NCBI RefSeq assembly: GCF_003856525.1
Contig: NZ_RJVQ01000003.1
Coordinates: forward strand, 310,001 to 374,000
DNA length: 64,000 bases
Source: Vibrio viridaestus
GTDB lineage: Bacteria > Pseudomonadota > Gammaproteobacteria > Enterobacterales > Vibrionaceae
Reading direction: 5' to 3'
Shown: in pieces, positions 47,652 through 57,890 of the stretch
Layout: the number at the start of each line of letters is the position of its first letter
Numbering within the stretch: position 1 is the first letter of the stretch
The notes under the pieces: generated by a model
Database searches by the model: none
Told to the model about the DNA's origin: nothing
What the model saw: the letters and a program-made list of their open reading frames with translations, nothing else
Translations under genes and position numbers: made by a program

Positions 47652-48030
47652 AGAGCTTTACCGCGATCCGGTTGAAGGCAAAATCTCGGGTGTATGTGCG
47701 GGGATCGCGAACTACTTTTCTTTAGAAGTTTGGCTAGTTCGGATTATTGTGATTTCAGTGGCGTTGCTCGGTGGCGCGTTTATTGTTGTTTTAGCGTATA
47801 TAGCGCTAAGCTTGATGCTGGAAAAACGTATTGCATCGGATGAGGCAGTAAATAATTATCACAAGGAACACACTCTCAAGCAACGTCCATGGAAACAAGG
47901 CGAATCGCCATCGGAGCTACTTGGCAATTTAAGTGCCGAGTTTTCATACATGGAGACAACAGTTCGAAAAATGGAGGCGTATGTGACTTCAGAAGCTCAT
48001 AAAGTGAATAAAGAATTTAAAAATTTATAG
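47641..48030 (+). CDS. pspC: Phage shock protein C
   Basis: 129 aa from ATG 47641 (MAGKELYRDPVEGKISGVCAGIA), which has GGAGGGAG upstream. The family core KISGVCAGIANYFSLEVWLVRI is followed by a membrane helix (VISVALLGGAFIVVLAYIALSL) and a cytosolic tail. PspC senses membrane stress with PspB; a role in tolerance to outer-membrane secretin stress is known in other bacteria. It overlaps pspB by 11 nt. Confidence 0.92.
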   Translation: MAGKELYRDPVEGKISGVCAGIANYFSLEVWLVRIIVISVALLGGAFIVVLAYIALSLMLEKRIASDEAVNNYHKEHTLKQRPWKQGESPSELLGNLSAEFSYMETTVRKMEAYVTSEAHKVNKEFKNL

Positions 48031-48037
48031 GGAAATT

Positions 48038-48607
48038 ATGCCAGAAAGTGAGCAGATTATAAGGTGTCCTTGGTTGGATACGACAAAAGAAGACTACGTT
48101 CGCTATCATGATGAAGAATGGGGAAAACCTGTTTATGATGATCGAGTTTTGTTCGAGTTTATTATTCTAGAGTCTGCTCAGGCGGGTTTAAGCTGGTACA
48201 CGATTTTAAAACGTCGGGAAGGATATCGTGATGCATTTGCGCAATTTGATCCTCAGGCGGTTGCGCAATTTGATGATGCAAAAATAGAAGAGCTAGTGAC
48301 CAATACCGCGATTATTCGCCATCGGGGGAAAATAGCGGCAGCAGTAACTAATGCTCAAGTTTTTATTCAGATTCAGCACGAATTTGGATCGTTTAGCGCC
48401 TATCTTTGGGGTTTTGTCGATAACAAACCTTTGATCTTGCGGCCAGATAGCATTAACGATTATGCTGCAACATCGCCACTTTCGGATCGAATTAGTAAAG
48501 ATTTAAAAAAACGTGGTATGCGTTTTTTTGGATCAACTATCTGTTATTCGTACTTACAAGCCTGTGGTGTGATTAATGAGCATAGCGCTAATTGTCTATG
48601 TGCTTAA
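48038..48607 (+). CDS. tag: DNA-3-methyladenine glycosylase I
   Basis: Base-excision repair enzyme removing 3-methyladenine from alkylated DNA. 189 aa with Tag hallmarks: CPW near residues 9-11, YHDEEWGKPVYDD, ILESAQAGLSWYTILKRREGYR and the C-terminal CxH...C zinc-snap residues (C180-ish pattern HSANCLCA). It starts 7 nt after pspC and so is likely transcribed with the psp genes, although this need not be functional. Confidence 0.95.
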   Translation: MPESEQIIRCPWLDTTKEDYVRYHDEEWGKPVYDDRVLFEFIILESAQAGLSWYTILKRREGYRDAFAQFDPQAVAQFDDAKIEELVTNTAIIRHRGKIAAAVTNAQVFIQIQHEFGSFSAYLWGFVDNKPLILRPDSINDYAATSPLSDRISKDLKKRGMRFFGSTICYSYLQACGVINEHSANCLCA

Positions 48608-48621
48608 TAAATAGATGCCAT

Positions 48622-48652
48622 AAAAAAGCCCATAAACGAGTGCTTATGGGCT
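48622..48652 (-). terminator. Terminator after metC
   Basis: Stem AGCCCATAA / TTATGGGCT with an 8-nt loop, and six T residues on the minus strand. It can also end tag transcripts. Confidence 0.85.
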
Positions 48653-48676
48653 CATGTTATTGTTACTCAGGCAGTC

Positions 48677-49876
48677 TTATTCTGGCTTTTCGCTTAGTAC
48701 CTTACGATAGCGTTCTAAACCTGCTTCTAAATCCTTAATTAGATCATCGGCATCTTCTAATCCGATATGGATACGGAATAATGTGCCTTCAAATTGAGGA
48801 TTTGCAACTGTGCGCAATGATGTAAAGCTTTTGGGTTCATTTGCCAAAATGAGGCTTTCAAATCCACCCCAAGAATAACCCATGCCAAAGTGCTCCATTC
48901 CATCTAGTAATGCGGTCGTTGCTCTTGGATAGCTGCTTTTCATCACGAAAGAAAACAAGCCGTTTCCTCCAGTGAAGTCTCGTTCGAAGAATTCATGACC
49001 AGGACAAGACTCAAGCGCTGGGTGACGGACGTGGTCGACATCTGGTTGGCTTTCTAACCATTTGGCTACTTTTAAGCTGCTTTCCTGATGTTGTTTCATA
49101 CGAACATCTAACGTTCTCAAACCTCTCAATGAAGCATAAGCGTCATCAGGTGAAACACACTGACCCATCAGATAAGCTTGCTCACGCAATTGATCCCAGT
49201 ATGCTTCTTTAGCAACCGCAGTTCCCATCATTGTGTCTGAGTGGCCAACAATATACTTTGTCGCCGCCTGGATCGAGATGTCTACACCCTTATTGAGTGC
49301 ATCGAAGTGCAGTCCGGCTGACCAAGTATTGTCCATCATGACAATTATATTGTGTTTGTGGGCAACTTCAGCAAGCGTTGGAATATCCTGAACTTCCATC
49401 GTGATAGAGCCCGGCGATTCAGTGAACAGAATTTTCGTATTTGGCTGAATTAGGGATTCAATTTCTGCACCAAGCGTTGGGGTATAATAGGTAGTCTCAA
49501 CGCCCATCTTCTTGAGAATAACTTCACAGAAGTCTCTGGTCGGTTCATAACACGTATCGACCATTAGGATATGATCACCAGTTTCGACAAACGAAAGAAT
49601 CGTGTTTGCAATGGCTGCAGCGCCACACGGGAATAGCGCACAGCCAGCTCCGTCTTCGAGTTGAGTCATGGCATCCTGAAAGGCAAAATGAGTATTTGTC
49701 CCCCGGCGACCATAAAATAATGCTTTGTTGGCGCGATTAACGGTTGCTTTGTGTTTCTCTTCGACCGATTCGAACAATACAGTTGATGCTCTCTGAATCG
49801 GTGGATTGACAACACCATGGGTCCACTGTTTCTTGCGTCCCATCGTGATGAGTTGTGTTTTTTTGCTTTCTGACAT
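48677..49876 (-). CDS. metC: Cystathionine beta-lyase
   Basis: PLP enzyme converting cystathionine to homocysteine, pyruvate and ammonia in methionine synthesis. The 399-aa protein has the Cys/Met-metabolism fold: YGRRGTNTHFAF (residues 55-66), the PLP lysine K207 in SIQAATKYIVGHSD, and N-terminal HGVVNPPIQRAS like E. coli MetC. AAGGA precedes the ATG. Regulation by MetJ is likely in general but no clear tandem MetJ box is seen upstream. Confidence 0.94.
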   Translation of the reverse strand: MSESKKTQLITMGRKKQWTHGVVNPPIQRASTVLFESVEEKHKATVNRANKALFYGRRGTNTHFAFQDAMTQLEDGAGCALFPCGAAAIANTILSFVETGDHILMVDTCYEPTRDFCEVILKKMGVETTYYTPTLGAEIESLIQPNTKILFTESPGSITMEVQDIPTLAEVAHKHNIIVMMDNTWSAGLHFDALNKGVDISIQAATKYIVGHSDTMMGTAVAKEAYWDQLREQAYLMGQCVSPDDAYASLRGLRTLDVRMKQHQESSLKVAKWLESQPDVDHVRHPALESCPGHEFFERDFTGGNGLFSFVMKSSYPRATTALLDGMEHFGMGYSWGGFESLILANEPKSFTSLRTVANPQFEGTLFRIHIGLEDADDLIKDLEAGLERYRKVLSEKPE

Positions 49877-49953
49877 TACGAGTCCTTGTTACGAAAAGAA
49901 TCAACCAGAGCCGTTTTGAGACACTGGTTTCTATACTCTTAATTCGGCTCCCA

Positions 49954-51408
49954 CTATAACAATGGGTTAAACAAATAGTAAATTCGTTCTAGTACTCTGT
50001 TATATAGCGGACGAGATTGCCAATCAGAATAAAGCACTTGGGATGATTGTGCTATATACTGTTTTTGAATCTCATATAACTCTCGGGTGAATTCTCGGTC
50101 ATCAACGGCTAGCGTCACCTCGAAATTAAGCCATAAACTGCGCATATCGATATTCACTGTTCCGATTAGACAAAACTCTTCGTCGATCACAACGGATTTG
50201 GTGTGTAGCAAACCGCCATAGAATTCGTGAATATTGACACCGGATTGGAGTAAATCACCATAGAATGAGCGAGATGCCCATTTTACCATTAAAGAATCGT
50301 TGCGTTGTGGGATAACGATATTCACGTCAATACCGCGCTGTGCAGTGAGTTTTAGCGCACCGAGAAGATCGGCGCTTGGGACGAAATAGGGCGTCGTAAT
50401 GGTGACACTCTTATTCGCCTGATGCACTGCTAATGTTAGTACCTGTAAAATTAAATTCTCAGGCAACCCCGGACCTGAGGGAACGACCTGGATCGGATGA
50501 GGTGCATTGTCTGGTGTAATAATACATTCAGGTAAACTCGGGAAATGGCGTTCTCCTGTTTCAAATTCCCAATCCCAACTGTGGATAGCACCCAAAACAT
50601 TGACTGTGGGCCCTGTGACTTTAACCATGACATCTATCCATTCACCGACACCCGCATTACGTTTAAAATGGTTGGGGTCGACCATATTCATCGAACCGGT
50701 ATAAGCAATTTTTTCGTCAATGATGATTATCTTTCTATGTTGTCTAAGATCGATACGGCGAAGAAATATACGCCACAAACGAACTTCCAAAGCAGCAGCG
50801 ACGTTAATCCCTGCATCTTTCATCATCTGATACCAGGGCGTAGCAAAGAAACGATGGCTGCCTGCTGCATCGAGTAAAAGCTTAACTTTAACGCCACGTT
50901 TAGCCGCTTGAATCAGAGCGGTTGATACGCTCTCGACCAGTCCCGTTGGGTGCCATATATAAAACACCATTTCAATGGACGTTTGTGCTGTCTGAATATC
51001 ATCGATAATGGATTCTAAAATTGTCTTAGGATCATGCATCAGCGTGAGCTTGTTTCCACTCAAAGCAGGAATATCCATGCGGTGATTGCACAATTCATCG
51101 ATTTTATAGATATGGGCTCCCATAGTTTCCGTTACATGAGCCTGACAATCGTTTAACTGACGAAACCAAGCACGGTAGGGCTCGTACATCTCTTGAGCTC
51201 TTTCGGCTCTTTTCCGCCCGAGATTGAGTTCACCAAATAAGAAATAACAGATGACGCCAAAGATGGGGAGTATATAAATAACCATTAACCAGGCTAGAGA
51301 AACGCTGACAGCGCTGCGTTTTAAAACAACACGAATTGTTACGGAAGCGACTAGTAACCAGTATATGGCGATTAAGGCGAGTGTAAGTAGATGGTAAACT
51401 TTATCCAT
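49954..51408 (-). CDS. cls: Cardiolipin synthase (ClsA type)
   Basis: 484 aa from ATG 51408 (MDKVYHLLTLALIAIYWLL), with AGGA upstream and a match to ClsA. Two N-terminal membrane helices are followed by two phospholipase-D HKD motifs: H224-x-K226-x4-D231 and H402-x-K404-x4-D409. It condenses two phosphatidylglycerols to cardiolipin at the inner membrane. The earlier in-frame ATG at 51426 adds six residues and lacks a ribosome-binding site. Confidence 0.95.
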   Translation of the reverse strand: MDKVYHLLTLALIAIYWLLVASVTIRVVLKRSAVSVSLAWLMVIYILPIFGVICYFLFGELNLGRKRAERAQEMYEPYRAWFRQLNDCQAHVTETMGAHIYKIDELCNHRMDIPALSGNKLTLMHDPKTILESIIDDIQTAQTSIEMVFYIWHPTGLVESVSTALIQAAKRGVKVKLLLDAAGSHRFFATPWYQMMKDAGINVAAALEVRLWRIFLRRIDLRQHRKIIIIDEKIAYTGSMNMVDPNHFKRNAGVGEWIDVMVKVTGPTVNVLGAIHSWDWEFETGERHFPSLPECIITPDNAPHPIQVVPSGPGLPENLILQVLTLAVHQANKSVTITTPYFVPSADLLGALKLTAQRGIDVNIVIPQRNDSLMVKWASRSFYGDLLQSGVNIHEFYGGLLHTKSVVIDEEFCLIGTVNIDMRSLWLNFEVTLAVDDREFTRELYEIQKQYIAQSSQVLYSDWQSRPLYNRVLERIYYLFNPLL

Positions 51409-51477
51409 ATAATCCTGACTTTCCAAGGGTGAATTAGGATAGTAAATGGAAAAGCACTGAGTTAAAAGAGAGCAATG

Positions 51478-51506
51478 CCCCTGTACTTAAAATTTGTACA
51501 AGGGCA
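51478..51506 (-). repeat. Inverted repeat after the chemoreceptor gene
   Basis: GCCCCTGTAC / GTACAAGGGC arms (one mismatch) with a 9-nt loop, located between the chemoreceptor stop and cls. No T-tract follows, so it is a weak terminator at best. Confidence 0.5.
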
Positions 51507-51516
51507 CTGTCAATTT

Positions 51517-53682
51517 TTATTTAAGTTTGAACTGTTTAATTAGATCATTCAGTCTGTTTGACTGTTCAGTTAACTCATTTGCAGCAGCTGAACAAGCTTC
51601 CGAGTTACTACTGTTTTGATGAGTAACTTCATCAATTTGGTTAATACCTTGAGATACTTGTTCAGCACCTTCGGCCTGTTCACCCGAGGCTTGTGCGATT
51701 TCATTCATAATTCCAGAAACTTCACCTGCATTATCAACAATCTGATCCAGTGCGTTTGCCGTATCTTGCGATAACTGAATACCATTTTGTGTTTTTGCTG
51801 CCGAGGTTTCGATTAAACGACTTGTTTGTTGGACGGCTTCTGCGCTTCGCGCGGCAAGCTTACGTACTTCATCCGCTACGACCGCAAAGCCACGTCCGAA
51901 TTCGCCCGCCCGGGCCGCTTCAATTGCAGCATTAAGTGCTAGCAGATTGGTTTGTTCTGCAATATCTTCGATAGCTCCAATAATATTGTTAATGTCCTTG
52001 CCAGACTGTTCTATTTCTCGCATCGCGTCCTGCAATTCAGCCATGAGAGCATTACCTTTTTCTGCGGAAACAAAGTTGGCTTTTGAAAGATCACTTGCCT
52101 TTTCTGCGTTATCTGAGGTTTGGCGTATCTGTGCTGCGATTTGGGTAATCGTCGCGCTAATTTCTGTGATAGCCGACGCCGATTCGTTAGCACCACTGGA
52201 AAGATCATGACTAAGCCCGGATACATTGACAGCTGTCGAGGAAATGACTTCTGAACGTTGCTTGATTTGTCCAACTAAGTTATTAAGATCTTTGGCCATT
52301 AATTCCAGTGCCTTACCTAATTGGTCCTCGCTAGAGGCAAGTTGCACATTTACGTTCAGGTCACCCTTAGCAATTTTCTCCGCGATGAAAACTTGCCCTT
52401 GAAGGGATTCCGCCATGTTATCCAGGGATGCTGCAAGTTGACCGACTTCATCATCACTTTTGTATTTGAGGCGTTGATTAAATTGACCTTTTGCTATGGA
52501 TTGAGCCATTCCAACCGCTTTCATTACAGGGACTGCAATGCGTTTTGCCATTAGTACGAGCATACCGATACCAACCAACGTAATCACAATACCAATGATG
52601 ATCTGCCATTTAATATCGGATTGATTGTTTGCCGACATTTCAGAAACAAGGTTATCGACATCGGCAAGAACTAGGGATTTATTCACTGAAATGGTTATTG
52701 CCCATTTGATGCCAGTCTTACCAAGAGTAATGGGAGCCATAACCATCATAGTATTGGTCTGCTCATCTTCCTCCACATTGCCTTTACCTGCTTTGACGGC
52801 ATTGACGACTTCATCTGATTTATCATTGAAGATACCAGTCAGCGACTGGCCAATGAGTTTGGGTTGACGACTGTCTGCTATAACCAAGCCATCTTGAGTG
52901 ACTATCGTAACTTGTGATTGTCCGTTATATAGCTCTTGAGCAACTTCTACGGCGAGTTTTTGAACAAAGTCGAGATTATAATCGGCACCCACAACACCTT
53001 CAAATTTTCCGTTGACGAGAATCGGAACGGAAAGAGTCGCCAACCAGACATTTTTGCCTTGTACAACATATGGTAATGGTGCCGTCACTGTTTCCTTTAA
53101 AGTTGCTTTTGGCACTTGGTACCATGCACCTTTTATGACGCCATTTGGATGAGGCTCTGTTGAGTCGTATTCAACCAGTGATTGAACTTCGATTTTCCCC
53201 GCTGTGTCTCTAACCCAATAAGGAGTGAAACGGCCGGTTTCAGCATTATTACCATTTTGCCCATTCCTAAATTGAGAGTCTTTGCCGTCAAAGGAATTCG
53301 GCGCCCAGCATGAGTAGGTTCCGTTGAGATCCATATTACTGTTAAGGACCTCTACTAGCATGTCATTAAAAAGTGTGCGATTTAACGATTGGGTATTATT
53401 CTTTTCATCATATTCTTTACTTGCTGAGGCTGCGTTAGCCGTGGCACGTGCGGCACCAATACCATCTTCTAAGCGTCGACTTATTGCCTGTGCATAATCT
53501 TGTGCAGTAGCGACCAATTTTTCCTCAGTGGTTTTACTAACAAGAAGTGATACGTTCTGATTGACGAACGTTTGAGTTGTTGTCGAAGAGTAAATACTAA
53601 AAGCGACCAAAATACCTGCAGTAATAAACAGGCAAAGACCAGCTGTAAGCGCTATTTTTGTTTGAATCGATTTAAATGTCAT
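51517..53682 (-). CDS. Methyl-accepting chemotaxis protein with dCache sensor
   Basis: 721 aa from ATG 53682 ([17 protein letters not shown]), with GAGAT upstream. One membrane helix near residue 12, then a periplasmic double-Cache ligand domain (residues about 40-350, with [13 protein letters not shown] and [10 protein letters not shown]), a second membrane helix near 370, a HAMP domain and a cytosolic signalling tip [21 protein letters not shown]. dCache domains bind amino acids or organic acids; the ligand is not predictable here. There are no adjacent che genes. Confidence 0.93.
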   Translation of the reverse strand: MTFKSIQTKIALTAGLCLFITAGILVAFSIYSSTTTQTFVNQNVSLLVSKTTEEKLVATAQDYAQAISRRLEDGIGAARATANAASASKEYDEKNNTQSLNRTLFNDMLVEVLNSNMDLNGTYSCWAPNSFDGKDSQFRNGQNGNNAETGRFTPYWVRDTAGKIEVQSLVEYDSTEPHPNGVIKGAWYQVPKATLKETVTAPLPYVVQGKNVWLATLSVPILVNGKFEGVVGADYNLDFVQKLAVEVAQELYNGQSQVTIVTQDGLVIADSRQPKLIGQSLTGIFNDKSDEVVNAVKAGKGNVEEDEQTNTMMVMAPITLGKTGIKWAITISVNKSLVLADVDNLVSEMSANNQSDIKWQIIIGIVITLVGIGMLVLMAKRIAVPVMKAVGMAQSIAKGQFNQRLKYKSDDEVGQLAASLDNMAESLQGQVFIAEKIAKGDLNVNVQLASSEDQLGKALELMAKDLNNLVGQIKQRSEVISSTAVNVSGLSHDLSSGANESASAITEISATITQIAAQIRQTSDNAEKASDLSKANFVSAEKGNALMAELQDAMREIEQSGKDINNIIGAIEDIAEQTNLLALNAAIEAARAGEFGRGFAVVADEVRKLAARSAEAVQQTSRLIETSAAKTQNGIQLSQDTANALDQIVDNAGEVSGIMNEIAQASGEQAEGAEQVSQGINQIDEVTHQNSSNSEACSAAANELTEQSNRLNDLIKQFKLK

Positions 53683-54168
53683 ACAAGGGATCTCATTTAA
53701 AATGGGAAGTAACATTTCATTGCGAATACCAAAATAATTTTAGAAGAGATTTTTAATAAGGACGGACTTTTTAGGTAGTTATAGACAAATAAGTCAAAAA
53801 AGCGGGGATAGCTCCAATTTTACGCTCTAATATCGTATTTATTACTAAAGTTTTTTACTAAGGAATAGTGAAGTTTTTAATGTGCAACAAGAGGAGTTTC
53901 TTGAGTAGGTTGATGTGTTGATTCTAAGTTAATGACTGGTTTTATATTTGATCTTAATTATTAAATGCAGGACATAAAACTTGATAGCGCCAAAAAAATA
54001 GAGAGATTTACAATTTTGAGCTTCCAATTGTATGCTCAAACTGGTTTACTTGCCACGCTTTAAAAAGCACAGACAGAATTTCAGGATGTACAAAATTTTT
54101 TACACCTAATTTTTATTGCATGGCGTTAGCCGTGAATAGTTGAAAATTAAATATCGGTAAATAAAAAC
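53683..54168. other. Gene-free region between the chemoreceptor and the NSS transporter
   Basis: 486 nt, AT-rich, without ORFs of interest. It must hold both divergent promoters. A glycine riboswitch, known in front of some Na+/amino-acid symporters in vibrios, was looked for but the core motifs were not found. Confidence 0.5.
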
Positions 54169-55512
54169 ATGGCAAGCAACAACAGAGGCCAGTTCTCTTC
54201 TAGACTGGGTTTTATTATGGCAGCAGCTGGTTCAGCTGTTGGACTTGGAAATGTATGGGGATTTCCAACAAAGGCGGCTGGAAACGGTGGAGCAGCATTT
54301 TTAGTTATCTATTTGGTGATGGTCTTCCTGTTAGCGTACCCGATGTTAATCGCGGAGCTTACAATTGGCCGTTATGGACAGGCGAATCCGATTTCGTCTT
54401 TGCGCTCTATTTGGAAGAACAACCGTTTTGGTGCCGGGTTCCTGGGCTTTATTGGTTTGCTAACCGCCGCATTCATTCTTAGCTTCTATTCCATTATCGC
54501 GGGTTGGTTAGTCGGTTATGCTGGTGCACCTATCACTGAACTCATGGGATTTAATCATCTGACGAATTGGTTAGTGACTTTTGGAGACACCCGGAATATT
54601 GTTCTCGCTGTACTTTTCAGTCTTATTACCATTTTCGTCGTTCAGAAAGGCGTTTCTGATGGTATCGAAAAGTGGTCTACTCGTCTTATGCCCCTTTTGT
54701 TCGTTCTATTTGGTGTGATGATCGCATATATATTCACGCAGGACGGTGCAATGGAAGGGTTGAAAATGTATCTGGTTCCGAACCTTTCCCACATTAATGG
54801 TGGATTATTGGTTGATGCAATGGGACAGGCATTTTTCTCTATGTCATTGGGTTGTTGTTCAATGATGGTGTACGGTTCGTACCTTCAGAAAGACGTCAAT
54901 ATTCCTAAAACGGCTGCTCAGGTAGCATCTATCGATACGGCTGTCGCATTCTTTGCTGGTCTTCTGATTCTTCCTGCTATGTTCGTGGCGAAAAATAACG
55001 GAGTTGAGATCTTTACTGAAGATGGTGCGCTGAAAAGCTCTGTTGATCTCGTTTTTGCTGTTCTTCCTTCGATGTTCAAGACGATGGGGAGTATTGGTAT
55101 TGTCCTAGGTTGCGGCTTCTTTATACTGATGATTATCGCTGCATTAACGTCTGCAATTTCTCTGCTAGAAGTTCCTGTGGCCGCGGCTCAAGATGAGCTG
55201 GGGTGGAACCGTAAAGCAGCGACTTGGATCATCGGTGGACTCATTCTTTTGGTGAGTATCGTTATATCGCTCAATTTTGGTGCGCTGTTTGGATTGGTTG
55301 TGGATGTTACAACGGTATATATGCAGCCGCTGCTTGGTGCGGTTTGGGCTGTTGTGGTTGGATGGATTTGGAAGAGAAACAATCTTCTCGAAGAGATTAA
55401 ACAAGGTAATCCAGAAATTGCCTCTTCATTATTCTGGCGTATTTGGCCATGGTATGTGAAGTTTATCTGTCCAGTTGCCATACTCATGGTATTTGCTTAC
55501 CCACACCTATAA
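54169..55512 (+). CDS. Sodium-dependent transporter, NSS/SNF family
   Basis: The 447-aa carrier has about eleven to twelve membrane helices and the classical NSS start: GFIMAAAGSAVGLGNVWGFP with the conserved sodium-binding residues in the unwound TM1. Members such as LeuT, TnaT and MhsT import amino acids with Na+; the substrate here is not known. Its C-terminus is short, as in bacterial forms. A terminator follows. Confidence 0.93.
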   Translation: MASNNRGQFSSRLGFIMAAAGSAVGLGNVWGFPTKAAGNGGAAFLVIYLVMVFLLAYPMLIAELTIGRYGQANPISSLRSIWKNNRFGAGFLGFIGLLTAAFILSFYSIIAGWLVGYAGAPITELMGFNHLTNWLVTFGDTRNIVLAVLFSLITIFVVQKGVSDGIEKWSTRLMPLLFVLFGVMIAYIFTQDGAMEGLKMYLVPNLSHINGGLLVDAMGQAFFSMSLGCCSMMVYGSYLQKDVNIPKTAAQVASIDTAVAFFAGLLILPAMFVAKNNGVEIFTEDGALKSSVDLVFAVLPSMFKTMGSIGIVLGCGFFILMIIAALTSAISLLEVPVAAAQDELGWNRKAATWIIGGLILLVSIVISLNFGALFGLVVDVTTVYMQPLLGAVWAVVVGWIWKRNNLLEEIKQGNPEIASSLFWRIWPWYVKFICPVAILMVFAYPHL

Positions 55513-55527
55513 TGTGTTGTTAAGAGA

Positions 55528-55553
55528 AAAATGGTCCATCAGGACCATTTTTT
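55528..55553 (+). terminator. Terminator after the NSS transporter
   Basis: Perfect 10-bp stem AAAATGGTCC / GGACCATTTT with a 4-nt loop followed by T residues. Confidence 0.9.
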
Positions 55554-55611
55554 CTTTGTAGTAATCAAAGTAGCAACCCTCTATAATCCGATGCCGATAA
55601 AAGAGGTGGCT

Positions 55612-56310
55612 ATGTTTGAGATATTGTACACACATGATGACTTTATAATTATTAATAAGCATTCTGGCGTATCGGTGCATAAAGATGATGGTGACATTAT
55701 GTTATTGCAGGAGATTGCAAAAGAGAGTGGAGATAAGCAATTATACCTTGTTCATCGTCTGGATAAGATGACCTCAGGGTTACTCATTGTAGCTAGAAAT
55801 TCTAATGCGGCAGCGGTATTTGGCCACCTTTTTCAAGAGCATGCTATCGATAAGTTTTATCTTGCTATAAGCGACAAAAAGCCGAAGAAAAAGCAAGGTC
55901 TTATTAGTGGTGATATGTCCCGATCACGACGTTCATCGTGGAAGTTAGGTAAAACCCAAACCAACCCAGCACAAACTCAGTTTTTTAGTGTGACAACGTC
56001 ACCAGGATGCCGTTTGTTTCTTTGCCGGCCGTTAACGGGCAAAACGCATCAAATCAGAGTGGCTCTTAAGTCAATTGGATCCGCTATAGTCGGTGACCCA
56101 ATCTATAATTCTGCGTCTCATGCTGATAGAGGCTACTTACACGCATATTTCTTGGCTTTTGAATTTAATGGCTCACCATTTAAGTTTTGTTGTCGTCCTG
56201 ATAGTTCAATAGAAGGCGAATATTGGAGCTCCACTGGGATTGAGGAAAAATTAACATACGATTGGGCCGATCCAACATCTTTGCCATGGCCAGCACCAAA
56301 AAATAAATAG
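55612..56310 (+). CDS. RluA-family pseudouridine synthase
   Basis: 232 aa from ATG 55612 (MFEILYTHDDFIIINKHSGV), with AGAGGT upstream; the longer ORF form from 55531 begins inside the terminator and is rejected. Motif HRLDKMTSGLL holds catalytic D51, and RPLTGKTHQIRVAL is the second family motif. No S4 domain, as in RluA and TruC. Its RNA target is unknown. It ends 8 nt before a methyltransferase gene, so the two form an operon that probably modifies rRNA or tRNA. Confidence 0.88.
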   Translation: MFEILYTHDDFIIINKHSGVSVHKDDGDIMLLQEIAKESGDKQLYLVHRLDKMTSGLLIVARNSNAAAVFGHLFQEHAIDKFYLAISDKKPKKKQGLISGDMSRSRRSSWKLGKTQTNPAQTQFFSVTTSPGCRLFLCRPLTGKTHQIRVALKSIGSAIVGDPIYNSASHADRGYLHAYFLAFEFNGSPFKFCCRPDSSIEGEYWSSTGIEEKLTYDWADPTSLPWPAPKNK

Positions 56311-56318
56311 AGAATAAA

Positions 56319-57251
56319 ATGAAAGTAGAATCAATCCGCACTTTAATTAATGAGATTGAAATCCAACTAGAACACAGCTCGGATGAGGTTAAGCGTCTTT
56401 TTCATGGTCGAGGTCGTTGTTGGGAAGGCCTAGAGCAAGTGACAGTAGATTGGATTGATCGACAGTTAGTTGTTGCTTTATATAAAGAGCCCGCTGCTGA
56501 TTTTGTCTCAGAACTTAAATCAGAACTATTCGCTCTAAGTGATAAACCTGTTTGGAAACAAGCTGGTGGTCTTACTGTGCTTATTCAATATCGTTATGTT
56601 CAAGGTGCTGAAACCGAAGTTGTTTTTGGTAATGTTGAATGGGAACCTATTGTTACGGAGCATGGTTTAAAGTTTCAAATGTCCCTGGGGCGTAATCAAA
56701 ATAGTGGTCTGTTTCTAGATATGAAAAATGGCCGACAATGGGTCAAAGAGCATAGTGAAAATAAACGTGTTTTAAATCTCTTTGCATACACCTGTGGCTT
56801 TTCAGTCGCTGCTGTTGCGGGAGGAGCCGATCTAGTCGTTAACGTCGATATGGCCAAGCATTCTTTGTCTACAGGACGAGATAACCACAGATTAAACGCA
56901 CATGACCTCTCTAAAGTAAAATTCTTAGCGCATGATATTTTTAAATCTTGGGGAAAAATAAAGAAAAGCGGCCCCTATGATATTGTCATCATTGATCCAC
57001 CGTCATTTCAAAAAGGCAGCTTTGCGTTAACCAGCGATTATAAGAAAATTCTGCGTAGATTACCCGAACTCGTTGCCGAAGATGGCATGATTATGGCGTG
57101 TGTGAACTCTCCTGCGGTTTCCAGTCGTTTTCTTGTTGAACAGATGGCTGAGCATGCACCGCAATATACGTTTCATGAGCGATTGGATAACCCGAAAGAG
57201 TTTCCTGATGATGATAAAGAAGCGGGATTAAAAGTGATGTTATTCCAGTAA
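56319..57251 (+). CDS. Class I SAM-dependent methyltransferase (RlmI/RlmK-like)
   Basis: 310 aa. The C-terminal two-thirds is a Rossmann methyltransferase: NLFAYTCGFSVAAVAGGAD (SAM-binding motif I) and DIVIIDPPSFQKG (motif IV, DPPS), as in the rRNA cytosine and guanine methyltransferases RlmI and RlmKL. The N-terminal part probably binds RNA. The base it modifies is not known. It is the second gene of an operon with a pseudouridine synthase. Confidence 0.85.
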   Translation: MKVESIRTLINEIEIQLEHSSDEVKRLFHGRGRCWEGLEQVTVDWIDRQLVVALYKEPAADFVSELKSELFALSDKPVWKQAGGLTVLIQYRYVQGAETEVVFGNVEWEPIVTEHGLKFQMSLGRNQNSGLFLDMKNGRQWVKEHSENKRVLNLFAYTCGFSVAAVAGGADLVVNVDMAKHSLSTGRDNHRLNAHDLSKVKFLAHDIFKSWGKIKKSGPYDIVIIDPPSFQKGSFALTSDYKKILRRLPELVAEDGMIMACVNSPAVSSRFLVEQMAEHAPQYTFHERLDNPKEFPDDDKEAGLKVMLFQ

Positions 57252-57330
57252 AAAGCTCTGCTTATTTGGTTTAAAGCTCCCCAGTAAAAATAGGGGAGCC
57301 ATCTGCCCAGAGCCGTAAAGGGACTGATTT

Positions 57331-57768
57331 TCAGTTTGTTACAGTAAAAAGTAGGTTAGTATCACCGTTAGAAAGCGTTAGTGTATTATCGCTAATATTG
57401 ATCGCATTCTCTTCGCTCAGATGTTTCTTAAACGTATTTTCTAGTTCAACAGCGTCTTTTTCACAAACTTTACGCGTTGAATTCATTTTGTCTATTGAGA
57501 GTTTATCGCGCTTGATATTCGCTTCTGCAAAGAAGCGGTTACAACCAGTATAACCAACCGCCATCATCTTTTCGTCGATGCGCAAATACGGAACTGTATT
57601 TCCATCTGACACTTGTACTGCTTGACCATCTATTTGCTGTAATGACCACTTTTGCATCTGCAAATCTTCAAGTGTATAACTGGACGTTTGTGTACCAGTC
57701 GATTTACACCCAGTCATAGCAAGTGCAATTGCCGAAATAGTAACAATTTGCTTTAAACTGAACTTCAT
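57331..57768 (-). CDS. META-domain lipoprotein, HslJ-like
   Basis: The 145-aa protein has a lipoprotein signal (MKFSLKQIVTISAIALAMTGC, Cys21). The META domain has the pattern W-S-L-Q-Q-I-D-G near residue 41, YTGCNRFFAEANI, and a Met/Cys pair. HslJ of E. coli is heat-inducible and confers novobiocin resistance; the function here is inferred by family only. GGTTGG precedes the ATG. Confidence 0.82.
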   Translation of the reverse strand: MKFSLKQIVTISAIALAMTGCKSTGTQTSSYTLEDLQMQKWSLQQIDGQAVQVSDGNTVPYLRIDEKMMAVGYTGCNRFFAEANIKRDKLSIDKMNSTRKVCEKDAVELENTFKKHLSEENAINISDNTLTLSNGDTNLLFTVTN

Positions 57769-57890
57769 ATAACCAACCTTATACGCTAAAGTAATAATAA
57801 CGATGACGTTTTAATCATTAATGTTTTATTTGCGGCAAAGTTTATATGAGTCAGGAAATAATTCAATTTTAAAACCGAGAATTTCGCTTT

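Noticed and set aside
49877-49950. MetJ boxes upstream of metC
   Set aside because: No tandem AGACGTCT-like repeats; only loose similarity.
53683-54168. Glycine riboswitch in front of the NSS transporter
   Set aside because: The conserved gcvT-type core motifs were looked for and not found.
55531-55611. N-terminal extension of the pseudouridine synthase
   Set aside because: It would start within the terminator stem of the preceding gene and matches no family sequence; ATG 55612 has a good ribosome-binding site.
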